From positions 1,623,493-1,687,492 of the forward strand of contig NZ_CP018192.1 of NCBI RefSeq assembly GCF_001889525.1: 64,000 bases of DNA. The letters run 5' to 3'. Each line of letters opens with the position of its first letter. The first letter of the stretch is position 1. Of the stretch, positions 1 through 8,103 are shown one piece after another. Position numbers and translations under genes: made by a program. Below the pieces are notes generated by a model, which was not told where the DNA came from, did not search any database, and saw only the letters and a program-made list of their open reading frames with translations. The stretch is from Granulibacter bethesdensis (GTDB lineage: Bacteria; Pseudomonadota; Alphaproteobacteria; Acetobacterales; Acetobacteraceae).

Positions 1-378
1 CCGTTGCTGGCCAGCATTCGCACTTCCTCCGAGCACTCCCAAAAGACATTGGACGTCGTTGCAGAGACGATGGTTGATCTTCAGAAAAACCTGTCCTCAA
101 CAATTGCCAATCTGAACACGCTGCTGGTGAACGGCAACAGACAGCTCGATGCCCGCAGCGCCGATGCCCATGTCGCCTTGCTGAACATTGCCCGCACTGC
201 CCAGCGTGCCACCTCTACGCTCGATACTCTGCGCTCCATGACAGCGGCAGGATCGGAAAGTCGCGTCAATCTGGATGATGCACTCCGTGATATTGCCGCC
301 GCCGCCGCCGCCCTGCGCGGCTTTGCCAGCGATGTGGAGCGCAATCCACAACTCCTGCTGACCGGACGGAAACAATGA
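1..378 (+). CDS. MlaD/PqiB-type MCE protein, C-terminal part only
   Basis: Open from the first base of the window, so only the last 125 codons are present. The visible part is a long, alanine-, leucine- and asparagine-rich amphipathic helical region (Asn-Leu-containing heptads, then Arg-Asn-Pro-Gln-Leu-Leu-Leu near the end). This is typical of the C-terminal coiled coil that follows the MCE domain in substrate-binding subunits of MlaFED/PqiABC-like lipid transport systems, which carry lipids between inner and outer membrane. The MCE domain itself is outside the window, so the family call rests mainly on the helical tail and on the next gene, a PqiC-like lipoprotein whose ATG overlaps this stop (ATGA). 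The two are therefore probably translated together. Confidence 0.7.
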   Translation, partial: PLLASIRTSSEHSQKTLDVVAETMVDLQKNLSSTIANLNTLLVNGNRQLDARSADAHVALLNIARTAQRATSTLDTLRSMTAAGSESRVNLDDALRDIAAAAAALRGFASDVERNPQLLLTGRKQ

Positions 379-941
379 GACATCCTTCAGCTCTCGCTCT
401 CTCCGCCCTGCTGCTGTTTGCAGGCTGCGCAGCGCCCGCCCTGCGCGTCTATACGCTGAGTGCGCCGGAATCCCACGCTCCGGCGGCTGAATCCATCCCT
501 GCCAGACAGATCATCGGTCTGTCACGGGTGCAGGTGCCCGATTATCTCGACACACAGGACATTATCCTGAGACATGGCCAGGAACTGCATCGCAGCAGCA
601 ATGGCCGCTGGGCGACCAGATTATCGCTGGGTATCACCGCCGCCATCGGTGACCGTCTGGCAGCCCGCTGGCCGGATGCCCAGATCGTACAGGGACCACA
701 GAGCCAGTCGCCGGATAGCCGCATCCAGATCGTCGTGACACGCTTCGATGTCGGCGAGGATGGTCAGGCCCTGCTGGAAGCCGGCTGGACCATCACCCGG
801 ATCGGCAGCAAACACGCACCGGAGCGGGACAGGACGGTGATCACTGCCTCCGGACCCGTCAAAACCGATGATGATATTGCCCGCATGATGCGCAGCATGC
901 TGCTGCAACTGGCTGACCGGATCGTCCGGCCAGCCAAGTAA
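375..941 (+). CDS. PqiC-like ABC-type transport auxiliary lipoprotein
   Basis: 188 residues. The N-terminus is a lipoprotein signal: Met-Arg-His, a hydrophobic stretch rich in Leu and Ala, then the lipobox Leu-Phe-Ala-Gly-Cys, with Cys at about residue 18. The mature part reads Val-Tyr-Thr-Leu soon after the Cys, and has a Val-Pro-Asp-Tyr-Leu-Asp region and a hydrophobic C-terminal helix; this is the usual layout of the PqiC/DUF330 (ABC-type transport auxiliary lipoprotein) family, about 190 residues. In known systems the protein sits on the inner face of the outer membrane and completes an MCE lipid-transport bridge. Its start overlaps the stop of the upstream MlaD/PqiB-like gene by four bases, which supports a single transporter operon. 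It ends 13 bases from the convergent outer membrane factor gene, with no obvious terminator between them. Confidence 0.82.
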   Translation: MRHPSALALSALLLFAGCAAPALRVYTLSAPESHAPAAESIPARQIIGLSRVQVPDYLDTQDIILRHGQELHRSSNGRWATRLSLGITAAIGDRLAARWPDAQIVQGPQSQSPDSRIQIVVTRFDVGEDGQALLEAGWTITRIGSKHAPERDRTVITASGPVKTDDDIARMMRSMLLQLADRIVRPAK

Positions 942-954
942 GGCAAAAACCCGT

Positions 955-2520
955 TTATTGCGCCTTTACGGGCGAAGGTGCGTTGCCAACCGGTGTCGGG
1001 AGGGGGACAGGCGCATCATTTTCCCATCCACCGCCAAGTGCCTTGTAAAGCTGCACAAGATTGGTGGAAATCGCGGCATCGCTATCGGCCAGATCACGCT
1101 CCGCCGCCAGCAACTGACGCTCGGCATTCAGCACATCCAGAAACGTGACCAGCCCGTTGCGATACGCATTCTGTGCCAGGCCCACAGCACGGCGGTCAGC
1201 ATCCACACTCTGACGCAGGGCTTCGTTGCGGCGCTGCTCGTCTTCATAGGCAGCCATGGCATTGCTGACATCGTGAAACGCTTGCAACACCGTCTTGCGA
1301 TAGGCAATGGCAGCCTCTTTCTGCTGCTGGGTCGCCATATCCAGATTGGCCTTGAGACGCCCACCCTCGAAAATCGGCAGTGTGATCATCGGACCGATCC
1401 CATATGTGTTCGATCCCCAGTTGCCCATATCCGCAAAGGTCAGCGCGCTCATCATCAGATTGGCATTGATGATCACACGCGGCAGGAAACTGGCCTCCGC
1501 CACACCGATATTGGCGGTGGCCTCGTGCAGGGTCGCCTCGGCCTGCCGAACATCAGGGCGGCGGCGGAGCAAATCAGATGGCAACCCGACCGGGACGCGC
1601 GGTGGCACTGGGGGCACGGGACGCGGCACAATCAGCTCCCGCGACAACGCCTGAGGAGCCTGCCCGAGCAGCAGGCTCAACGCATTGATCAGAGCGGTTT
1701 GCTGTGTTTCCAGCGCCGGCAAAGCCGATTCTGTCAGAGCCAGCTGGGCGCGGGCATTCTGCACATCCAGATCAGACCCCAACCCACCCGTCTGCCGCTG
1801 CTGGGCCAGATGCAGGTTCTGCCGTGCCACCTCGGCATTACGGTGCACGATGTCGATATCCGCCTGGACATTGCGCAAACGCATGTAATCCAGCGCGACC
1901 TCCGCCATGGCGCTGACCAGAGTGGCACGCCGCGCTTCCTGATTCTGCTGAATCTGCGCTTCCCCGGCCTCGATATGCCGCCGCACACGGCCCCAGAGAT
2001 CGATTTCCCAGCTGGCATCAATACCATAGCGGAAATAGTCGATCGGAGGCACTTCAATCTTCTGCCCGGATTCCGCAAGCAGCCCGTTCAATCCCGCCTT
2101 TCCCAGCCCTACCTGTACAGCGCGATCACTGACGGGCTTGAGTCGTTGATAGGACGCGGCCCCGTTCAGGGATGGAAACAGGGCCGCACGGGTACCACCC
2201 AGCTGCGCCCGGCTTTCAGCCAGACGCACAGTGGCGGTCTGCACATCCAGATTATTGGCGGCCACCCGCTGCTCCAGCGAGGTCAGCACGGGATCGTTGA
2301 AACTGCTCCACCAACTGGCTTCCGTCGGTTCAGAGACGACATGGCTGGCGATGGGCTGTGCCTCAAGATGTCCGGCACGCGGCGCCCATGGTTTTACTGT
2401 TTCATCCTGCCGGGGCGGCACAAAGGTCGGGCCCATCTTGCAGCCGGCCAGAGCCAGCACAATCAGCGTGGAACCGGAAAACGAGATCCGGCGTGCTTTC
2501 TTCCGCAACCAAAACGGCAT
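955..2520 (-). CDS. RND-type outer membrane factor lipoprotein (NodT/OprM family)
   Basis: 521 residues, normal for the family. It starts with a lipoprotein signal ending in Leu-Ala-Leu-Ala-Gly-Cys (Cys about residue 27), followed by the family-typical Met-Gly-Pro-x-Phe-x-Pro-Pro. Two TolC-like repeats follow, with long Ala/Gln-rich helices and the conserved Leu-Leu-Gly-x-x-Pro and Leu-Arg-Arg-Arg-Pro-Asp-Val-Arg-Gln-Ala-Glu motifs typical of NodT/OprM proteins. Such proteins form trimeric channels that connect an inner membrane pump and a periplasmic adaptor to the outside. No RND pump or adaptor gene lies next to it, so the partner must be encoded elsewhere. It is divergent from a TetR regulator and the shared region contains a palindromic operator candidate, which suggests local repression and an efflux or stress role. 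Confidence 0.9.
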   Translation of the reverse strand: MPFWLRKKARRISFSGSTLIVLALAGCKMGPTFVPPRQDETVKPWAPRAGHLEAQPIASHVVSEPTEASWWSSFNDPVLTSLEQRVAANNLDVQTATVRLAESRAQLGGTRAALFPSLNGAASYQRLKPVSDRAVQVGLGKAGLNGLLAESGQKIEVPPIDYFRYGIDASWEIDLWGRVRRHIEAGEAQIQQNQEARRATLVSAMAEVALDYMRLRNVQADIDIVHRNAEVARQNLHLAQQRQTGGLGSDLDVQNARAQLALTESALPALETQQTALINALSLLLGQAPQALSRELIVPRPVPPVPPRVPVGLPSDLLRRRPDVRQAEATLHEATANIGVAEASFLPRVIINANLMMSALTFADMGNWGSNTYGIGPMITLPIFEGGRLKANLDMATQQQKEAAIAYRKTVLQAFHDVSNAMAAYEDEQRRNEALRQSVDADRRAVGLAQNAYRNGLVTFLDVLNAERQLLAAERDLADSDAAISTNLVQLYKALGGGWENDAPVPLPTPVGNAPSPVKAQ

Positions 2521-2589
2521 GAAAAATCCTTATCAGGCAGGCCACCGGAAGCCGAATCATCTTTCTGGAACGCGACCACGAAACCAGAT

Positions 2590-2608
2590 TGACCGACCGG
2601 TTCGGTCA
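2590..2608. promoter_or_regulatory. Candidate TetR operator (inverted repeat)
   Basis: TGACCGACCGGTTCGGTCA: perfect 7-base arms TGACCGA/TCGGTCA around a 5-base centre, lying between the divergent outer membrane factor and TetR genes. A TTGACA-like hexamer follows at 2616-2621 on the plus strand. Position and symmetry fit a binding site for the neighbouring TetR repressor; binding is inferred. Confidence 0.6.
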
Positions 2609-2708
2609 TTTTCTTTTGACAAATTAATCAGGACAGGCAAATCGTCAATTGCGCGGCCAGCGTCCCTGCTGCCCATCATGATCCTGTGTGGAGGCGTGAC
2701 TTGTTATC

Positions 2709-3344
2709 ATGAGTGTTATGGAGTGTCTGTCGACGGAGAAACGCAGCCAGATCCTGGCCGGAGCGGCAAAGGTCTTTGCCGAGGAAGGCTATGAAGGCGC
2801 CAGCATGTCGCGCATTGCGCATGAAGCCGCTGTCTCCAAGGGCACGCTCTATAATCATTTCCAGAACAAGGCGGATCTTTTTTCCGTCTATGTGCAGGAT
2901 GCCTGCTCCACCTATCTCAGCCATGTTTTTTCCAACGTAAAGGAAGATGGCGCACCGGAAGAAGTTCTTCTTTCGGTGGCAGATCGCATGCTGACGATGA
3001 TGACGGACGCGGCTTGCGTGGTAATTTACCGGGTAGTCATGGCGGAGGCGGCGAAATTTCCCCATGTCGCGCAGACCTTTTATCAGGCAGGTCCTGCCGA
3101 GGCGATCCGCCGCCTGACAGAATGGTTGAGCGGGGCAGCCGCTGATGGCCGCCTGAAGGTGGAGGACCCGCAATTCGCCGCCGAACAGTTCCTCGCTCTT
3201 GTGCAGACCCGCACCGGGCTGCGACGTCGTCTGTGCCTGGATCAGGATATTGATCCGACCTTCCGGGAGTATGTGGTCCGGGAAACCGTGCGTATGTTCC
3301 TTGATCGCTATGCCCCCTCACCTGACAGAACTGCATGCCATTAG
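2709..3344 (+). CDS. TetR/AcrR family transcriptional regulator
   Basis: 211 residues. The N-terminal 60 residues form a clear TetR DNA-binding domain: Ile-Leu-x-Gly-Ala-x-x-Val-Phe-Ala-Glu-Glu-Gly-Tyr, then Ser-Met-Ser-x-Ile-Ala-x-Glu-Ala-x-Val-Ser-Lys-Gly-Thr-Leu-Tyr-Asn-His-Phe, the standard helix-turn-helix with its recognition helix. The C-terminal two thirds are helical and resemble the AcrR-type ligand domain with a Gln-Phe-Leu-Ala-Leu segment. The start at 2709 and an in-frame ATG at 2718 are both possible; the only GGAGG upstream is about 14 bases from 2709, so the start is not certain. The gene is divergent from the efflux outer membrane factor, and a 19-base palindrome lies between them. 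The likely role is to repress the outer membrane factor gene, and possibly itself, until a toxic ligand binds. Confidence 0.88.
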   Translation: MSVMECLSTEKRSQILAGAAKVFAEEGYEGASMSRIAHEAAVSKGTLYNHFQNKADLFSVYVQDACSTYLSHVFSNVKEDGAPEEVLLSVADRMLTMMTDAACVVIYRVVMAEAAKFPHVAQTFYQAGPAEAIRRLTEWLSGAAADGRLKVEDPQFAAEQFLALVQTRTGLRRRLCLDQDIDPTFREYVVRETVRMFLDRYAPSPDRTACH

Positions 3345-3346
3345 AT

Positions 3347-3365
3347 GTTGCGAAATATTCGCAAC
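3347..3365. terminator. Hairpin after tetR-like gene (terminator or operator)
   Basis: Perfect 8-base arms GTTGCGAA/TTCGCAAC around ATA begin two bases after the TetR stop codon and are followed by a short T-rich stretch. It could end the regulator transcript. Being a near-perfect palindrome 60 bases before the PepSY operon, it could equally be an operator for that operon. Confidence 0.45.
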
Positions 3366-3424
3366 TTTACTAAGCGACTGACCTCAGGCCGCCATCGTAC
3401 GGCCAGACAGGGAAGGTTGATGAT

Positions 3425-3751
3425 ATGCAGGGACGCAGATGGGGAGTTTTCTCCCGCATCATGGCGGCCATAATCGGCGGATATTGTGCGACCCTCGCCA
3501 TCAATGCCGCCATGGCCGTGCTGCTGCCCCTGCCTCGTGCCGAAGCCGTCATTATTGCGGCCATGCTGTCCTTTCCGGTTTTCGCCGGGGTGATCATCTG
3601 GGTTTTCGCGACGCGAAGCCCCGGTCGCGCCTGGGCGGGACTGGCGCTGGTAACACTGCCCTGCGCCGCGCTTGGTTACTGGTCCGCAACACATCCCGCG
3701 ACTCCTCCCACCCTGCATTCCGACGGCGGCACGAAAGGGAAACACCCATGA
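3425..3751 (+). CDS. DUF3649 small membrane protein
   Basis: 108 residues with three hydrophobic segments (about residues 10-33, 41-62 and 69-86) and an Arg-Ala-Glu-Ala-Val-Ile motif between the first two, the pattern of the DUF3649 family. In many proteobacteria a DUF3649 protein is encoded just before a PepSY-TM protein and a DUF3325 protein, in iron-regulated clusters linked to siderophore use. Here the same order is present: its TGA overlaps the ATG of the PepSY gene (ATGA), so the pair is translationally coupled. The molecular function of DUF3649 is not known; a role in inner membrane iron-siderophore handling is inferred from this context. An AAGG lies about ten bases before the ATG. 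Confidence 0.78.
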   Translation: MQGRRWGVFSRIMAAIIGGYCATLAINAAMAVLLPLPRAEAVIIAAMLSFPVFAGVIIWVFATRSPGRAWAGLALVTLPCAALGYWSATHPATPPTLHSDGGTKGKHP

Positions 3752-5388
3752 AAAAGGGGTTCGTGCAGTCCATGACCTGGCTGCATAGCTGGAGCGGGCT
3801 GGTGTTCGGCTGGCTGCTGTTCGCGGTGTTTCTGTGCGGCACGCTGACGATTTTCGACAAGGAAATCAGCCAGTGGATGCGGCCTGAGCTTCCACCCATC
3901 GCCATGGATACGGAAACGGCAGCCAAAGCCGCCTCCCTCTATCTACAGACACAAGGGCTGCTTGATCAGGCCATGCGGGAGGTCACAGGCCATACGTCAG
4001 CAACTATCGCCGATCCAACAAAGCCACGCACCGGGACCAACCGGCATGGAGTTCGCCGCTGGCTGATCACTCTTCCCACAAGACGCGTGCCGGAACTGCG
4101 TGTGGCAGCATCCGGTCCTCGTCGCGAGGGCACGCTGATTGATCAGGTCACGGGTGCGCCTCTTCACATCCGACAAAGTCAGGGGGGAGCGTTCTTCTTC
4201 CTTTTCCACTTCACCCTGTTTGCCGACCGGACCGGAGAATGGTTCGTGGGGGCCGCCGCGATGGCCATGCTCGCCGCCATTGTCAGCGGCGTGATCATTC
4301 ACTTCAAGCGGTTGCTGAAGGATATTTTCACCTTCCGCCCCGCTTCCTCCGCGCAGCGTTCATGGCTGGATGCCCATGCCGCCGGAGCCGTGCTGGCACT
4401 GCCTTTCCACACCATGTTCGCCTATACCGGGCTGTTCATCCTGTTCACCCAGCTGATGCCCAGCGGGATCATGGCCCGCTACCCCGGTCAGATGGCGCGT
4501 TTTGCCGAGGAAGCAGGGATTGCCCCCTATGTCCGTCCGGAAACCGGAACGGCTGCCTCGCTGCTGCCGCTGGATATTTTCGTTCATAAGGCGGAAGCCC
4601 GTATGGGGCCGGGCAGCGCCGGTTATATCGCAATCCTCAATCCGGGAGACCGGGCGCAGACGGTCGAAATCTATCGCTATGACGGTGACCGTGTCGCATG
4701 GAGCCGTGATCACATCGCCTATGACGGCACCACCGGAGACATGCTGCATGAAGCAATCATGCAAGGCGGGGTCTCCACCACGGCCCATACTCTCTGGGGG
4801 CTGCATTACGCCCAGTTCGGAGGCCGGCCGGTTCACTGGCTGTATTTCCTCAGCGGGCTGGCCAGTTGCGGGATGATCTCCAGCGGGCTGGTGCTGTTCA
4901 CGATCAAGCGGCGGCAGCGACATGAGACCGATCCTGTGGCCCATGCGCTTTTTCTGGCTGCCGAAAAATTGAACGTCACCTTCGTCGCCGGGATCAGCAT
5001 CGCCTGCGTGGCCTATTTATGGGCCAACCGGCTGCTGCCACCCGATCTACCCGGACATGATCAGGCGGAAATCAAAATCTTCTTCGGCAGTTGGCTGCTG
5101 ACTCTGCTGCATCCGCTGTTCCGTTCGCCTCGCCGGGCCTGGCTGGAGCAGCTTTCCCTGCTGGCGGCGCTGCTGCTACTGCTGCCCTTTCTGAACATGG
5201 CCACGACACAAACCGGCCTGACACACACCCTGCTTGATCACGGTGCGGGACGGGATTGGGCACGGGCAGGCGTTGATCTGACCAGTTTCATGCTCGGGCT
5301 AGCCGCGAGCTGGGCCGTCTGGAAAATCGCGGTGCATCGTCCGAAAGTCACTCGTTCCGGTCGCTCGGCGGTCACGGCAGGAGCCTGA
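3748..5388 (+). CDS. PepSY-associated TM helix protein (putative siderophore/iron reductase)
   Basis: 546 residues. The start is the ATG that overlaps the previous stop; the frame is open further upstream, but that part is the DUF3649 gene read in another frame. The N-terminus Trp-Leu-His-Ser-Trp-Ser-Gly-Leu-Val-Phe-Gly-Trp, followed by a membrane segment, is the hallmark of the PepSY-TM family. A second helix has His-Phe-x-Leu-Phe and Gly-Val-Ile-Ile-His-Phe-Lys-Arg, a third Leu-Pro-Phe-His-Thr-Met-Phe-Ala-Tyr-Thr-Gly-Leu, and a fourth Leu-Trp-Gly-Leu-His-Tyr-Ala-Gln-Phe-Gly-Gly. The membrane histidines could ligate haem. Related proteins such as FoxB and PiuB are linked to reductive iron release from siderophores in the inner membrane. 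A further four or so C-terminal helices extend it beyond short family members. It is the middle gene of a DUF3649-PepSY-DUF3325 operon. Confidence 0.85.
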   Translation: MKKGFVQSMTWLHSWSGLVFGWLLFAVFLCGTLTIFDKEISQWMRPELPPIAMDTETAAKAASLYLQTQGLLDQAMREVTGHTSATIADPTKPRTGTNRHGVRRWLITLPTRRVPELRVAASGPRREGTLIDQVTGAPLHIRQSQGGAFFFLFHFTLFADRTGEWFVGAAAMAMLAAIVSGVIIHFKRLLKDIFTFRPASSAQRSWLDAHAAGAVLALPFHTMFAYTGLFILFTQLMPSGIMARYPGQMARFAEEAGIAPYVRPETGTAASLLPLDIFVHKAEARMGPGSAGYIAILNPGDRAQTVEIYRYDGDRVAWSRDHIAYDGTTGDMLHEAIMQGGVSTTAHTLWGLHYAQFGGRPVHWLYFLSGLASCGMISSGLVLFTIKRRQRHETDPVAHALFLAAEKLNVTFVAGISIACVAYLWANRLLPPDLPGHDQAEIKIFFGSWLLTLLHPLFRSPRRAWLEQLSLLAALLLLLPFLNMATTQTGLTHTLLDHGAGRDWARAGVDLTSFMLGLAASWAVWKIAVHRPKVTRSGRSAVTAGA

Positions 5389-5395
5389 AAAACCC

Positions 5396-5764
5396 ATGAT
5401 GCCTTCTCTTGCTCTGCTGGCGGCTTTTCTGATCACTTTCGCTGCTTTTACCGCCATCGCATGGAGCATGGAGCGGCATAAACGGCAAATGGCCCCCTCG
5501 ATCCCTTTGAAAAAAAAGGAGAGGCCGGACTGGCGTGACCAGATTGGCAGATTCGCCGGATCGATCGGGCTGGTGGTGGCCTTGATACTCTGCGCCACCG
5601 GGCTTGGCTGGGCCGCGGGGCCGGTCGCATGGTTTGGCGTGCTGACACTGGCCGCCATCACGCTGGCATTGGTTCTGGCCTATCGTCCTGTGGCAACCCG
5701 TCAGGCCGCTGGTATGGCTTCCTTGCTGGCCGCGTTGCTCTGTGCAGCATCCCTGCTGTCCTGA
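5396..5764 (+). CDS. DUF3325 small membrane protein
   Basis: 122 residues with a hydrophobic N-terminal helix, a charged loop (His-Lys-Arg, then Lys-Lys-Lys-Glu-Arg) and two or three further helices including Leu-Gly-Trp-Ala-Ala-Gly-Pro-Val-Ala-Trp-Phe. This matches the layout of DUF3325 proteins, which normally end the DUF3649-PepSY operon as here, eight bases after the PepSY gene. Two ATGs in a row (5396 and 5399) can serve as start. Its biochemical role is unknown; it is probably an accessory membrane subunit. Its 3' end overlaps the convergent MFS gene by 64 bases, which is unusual and leaves no room for a separate terminator. Confidence 0.75.
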   Translation: MMPSLALLAAFLITFAAFTAIAWSMERHKRQMAPSIPLKKKERPDWRDQIGRFAGSIGLVVALILCATGLGWAAGPVAWFGVLTLAAITLALVLAYRPVATRQAAGMASLLAALLCAASLLS

Positions 5765-6972
5765 TCCATCGTTAGACGACGCTTTTCCCAGATCATCGGC
5801 TCCAGCACCGAAAGCAGAGCCGACAGCGCAAGCCATGCCCCCGCCACAGCCAGGGAGGGCAGAAACGAATGCGTGTACTGATAAAGCGTCCCTGCCATAT
5901 ACGGGCCGACCACCTGCCCAACCGCATATCCAGCCGTGAGCATCGCCACCAAAGACGGATCATGATAGCGATTTTTGGCTGCATCCATGCTCAGCATCAC
6001 GCCCAGCATCATGGTTGATCCGACCATCACGCTGCTCACTGCCAGCCCGACCAGAGAAGGCAGGAAAACCGGGATCACGACCCCTACTGCCTCACACAGA
6101 TAGACCACCACCAGAGTACGCGCATGATGCCTGGGCGGCACAAATCCGCACAGGATGGTGGACAAGCCGGCCATCAACCCCATGACAGGCCAGAGAAACT
6201 GATCCAGCCCACCGCCCGGCAGAACCTCCCGCGCGATCAGCGGCAGAAAGGTCGCTGGCACGATATAGCAGGCTCCTGAAATTCCATAGGCAACCGCCAG
6301 CATCGCCTTCGGAAGCCGGAACTGCGGACCACTGACGGGGGTGAAAATATGCAGCGGCGTGACAATAGGGGAATGAGGGGGCGTACTCTCCCGCCATGAC
6401 GCCACCAGCACCAGAGCACCACCGAAAGCAGCCAGTATTCCAAGCCAGAGCCATATCCCGGCAACCCTCATTCCATGCCCGGCCATCATGGGCACCAAAA
6501 GGCCCGTGATCATGATGCCAAAGCCGGGACCGCTGAAAACAATGCCGCGCCAGTGGCCATGACCGGACGCTACGAGACGCCGCATGCTCCAATGCGTGAT
6601 ACCGACCAGCCCCCATGCGCTGGCGACACCGGACAGGAAACGCAGCCCCTGCCACGCCGGATAATATCCGGTCATCCCCATACCGATCAGACCCAACGCG
6701 GTCAGCACCATCCCCCATAACAGCATGGGACGGCTACGTTCCCCCGCTGCCATACCGCTGAGCGCACCCACCAGATAGCCGGCGAGATTAACCGTCGCCA
6801 ACAATGAGCCGCTATGGACCGTGACGCTCCCCTCCCGGATCATCAGGGGCAGGATCGCGGTATAGGCGAACCGGCCGAACCCCATGATCAGGATGAAACC
6901 CAGCATACCGGCCAATGCCGTCACGATGGCCTTCCCGGGGGCAGTAGCGATGGTCACGCGGGAAGAAGTCAT
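5701..6972 (-). CDS. YbfB/YjiJ family MFS transporter
   Basis: About 423 residues with twelve hydrophobic segments. The first helix contains Met-Gly-Phe-Gly-Arg-Phe-Ala-Tyr-Thr-x-Ile-Leu-Pro-Leu-Met, the signature of the YbfB/YjiJ branch of the major facilitator superfamily; loop 2-3 and the central charged loop are also typical. Members are uncharacterised exporters. I chose the ATG at 6972 over the one at 6990 because a GGAG sits six bases before it, while the outer ATG lacks a ribosome site and lies inside a 22-base palindrome. The gene overlaps the 3' end of the convergent DUF3325 gene by 64 bases. The palindrome suggests control by a dimeric regulator, but no regulator gene adjoins. Confidence 0.82.
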   Translation of the reverse strand: MTSSRVTIATAPGKAIVTALAGMLGFILIMGFGRFAYTAILPLMIREGSVTVHSGSLLATVNLAGYLVGALSGMAAGERSRPMLLWGMVLTALGLIGMGMTGYYPAWQGLRFLSGVASAWGLVGITHWSMRRLVASGHGHWRGIVFSGPGFGIMITGLLVPMMAGHGMRVAGIWLWLGILAAFGGALVLVASWRESTPPHSPIVTPLHIFTPVSGPQFRLPKAMLAVAYGISGACYIVPATFLPLIAREVLPGGGLDQFLWPVMGLMAGLSTILCGFVPPRHHARTLVVVYLCEAVGVVIPVFLPSLVGLAVSSVMVGSTMMLGVMLSMDAAKNRYHDPSLVAMLTAGYAVGQVVGPYMAGTLYQYTHSFLPSLAVAGAWLALSALLSVLEPMIWEKRRLTMDQDSRDAAQSNAASKEAIPAA

Positions 6973-6984
6973 TGCCTGCTCCAC

Positions 6985-7006
6985 TTTCATAAGCTTGCTT
7001 ATGAAA
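6985..7006. promoter_or_regulatory. Perfect palindrome in the 5' region of the MFS gene
   Basis: Ten-base arms TTTCATAAGC and GCTTATGAAA, exact inverses, separated by TT. It lies 13 bases before the chosen start of the MFS transporter, in the position expected for an operator. Size and symmetry fit a MarR- or TetR-type dimer site; this is inferred. Confidence 0.5.
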
Positions 7007-7088
7007 TTAGGCCCATCACAACCGGGACAAAAGCCTTCTCGTCGCGACAGGGATGCAACGCAGCCTCGTTAATGGTGCAGACAAAGCC

Positions 7089-7985
7089 TCAGGCAGCATC
7101 ATGCAACAGGGACTGCCGCGGATTGGCTTCCGATTTTTCCGGCTGATGATCACGCAGGAACGCCTCCAGCGCCGGATCGACCGTGCCGAGAACCAGACGC
7201 AGTGTGACGATCGCATCCCCCGCCGCCTTGCCGCCATGGGCCGGAACACCGCGTCCCCGCAGGCGGAGTCTGGTCCCGCTATCGCTGTGCGGCGGAACCG
7301 TCACTGTTACCGCCCCACGCGGTGTAGGAACCTCGATTTTCGCGCCCAGCACGGCCTCTGCGTAGGTGACAGGCACATCCAGATGGATGGTCTGCTCCTC
7401 CCTTCGATAGATGGGATGCGGCGCAACAGATAACTCAATCAGCACGTCACCTGCCGGACCACCCGCATGGCCGGGCGCCCCCTGTCCACGCAGACGCAGC
7501 ACCTGACCGCTTTCCGCGCCGGGAGGAATCTGAAGGTCAATCGCCTTGCCATCCGGCATCGTGATGCGCTTTTTAGGCACGCCATTGACCGCCTCCAGAA
7601 AGCTGATCGTCATCTGGTAACGGGTAGATTGTCCTTTTGCCGGCCCACGCGGACGGCCACCATTGAACAGATCGCCGAAGAGATCGGCAAAATCCTGCCC
7701 CTCGAACGGATTGCCCTGCTGGCCCTGAGCAGTACGGGAGTATCCATAGGCCGGCCCGCGCTCCTGTCCGGTGGCATCAATCTCACCGCGATCATAGCGG
7801 GCGCGCTTGTCCGTATCTGAAAGCAGGGCATGGGCCGCAGAAATATCCTTGAACTTCGTCTCAGCCACTGTATCGCCCGGATTCACATCCGGATGATACT
7901 GCTTGGCAAGCCGACGGTATGCATCCCGAATGTCCTTCGCGGATGCGTCTTTCCTGACACCCAGCGTCTCGTATGGATCAGCCAC
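7089..7985 (-). CDS. DnaJ-class co-chaperone, CbpA-like
   Basis: 298 residues, starting with GTG preceded by GGAG eight bases away. Residues 1-68 are a J domain: Tyr-Glu-Thr-Leu-Gly-Val, the invariant His-Pro-Asp at 31-33, and a Lys-Arg-Ala-Arg-Tyr-Asp end. A Gly/Phe-rich linker (Asn-Pro-Phe-Glu-Gly, Asp-Leu-Phe-Gly-Asp-Leu-Phe) follows, then two substrate-binding beta domains with paired Leu-Arg-Leu-Arg-Gly-x-Gly motifs. There is no cysteine-rich zinc domain, so it is a type II, CbpA-like protein rather than canonical DnaJ. It should stimulate DnaK ATPase and hold unfolded proteins in the cytoplasm. It is downstream of, and in the same direction as, the DUF2147 gene, 118 bases apart, so it may be read from its own promoter. 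Confidence 0.88.
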   Translation of the reverse strand: MADPYETLGVRKDASAKDIRDAYRRLAKQYHPDVNPGDTVAETKFKDISAAHALLSDTDKRARYDRGEIDATGQERGPAYGYSRTAQGQQGNPFEGQDFADLFGDLFNGGRPRGPAKGQSTRYQMTISFLEAVNGVPKKRITMPDGKAIDLQIPPGAESGQVLRLRGQGAPGHAGGPAGDVLIELSVAPHPIYRREEQTIHLDVPVTYAEAVLGAKIEVPTPRGAVTVTVPPHSDSGTRLRLRGRGVPAHGGKAAGDAIVTLRLVLGTVDPALEAFLRDHQPEKSEANPRQSLLHDAA

Positions 7986-8103
7986 GCAGTCTGCTCCCTC
8001 ACCCCTTGACCGGGTTCTGATATCGGTATCGTGATGAGTTTTGACGAGAGGCTCACGATACCTTTCCTCTGCCGGTAATTGTCCTCTGCCAGTCCTTGCA
8101 GAC

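Noticed and set aside
958-2592. 544-codon plus-strand frame opposite the outer membrane factor gene
   Set aside because: It is the antisense of a clear NodT-family gene; its translation is Arg/His/Gln-rich with no domain, as expected for GC-rich shadow frames.
3439-3747. 103-codon upstream extension of the PepSY gene
   Set aside because: This part reads the DUF3649 gene in another frame; the ATG at 3748 gives the family N-terminus and an ATGA overlap.
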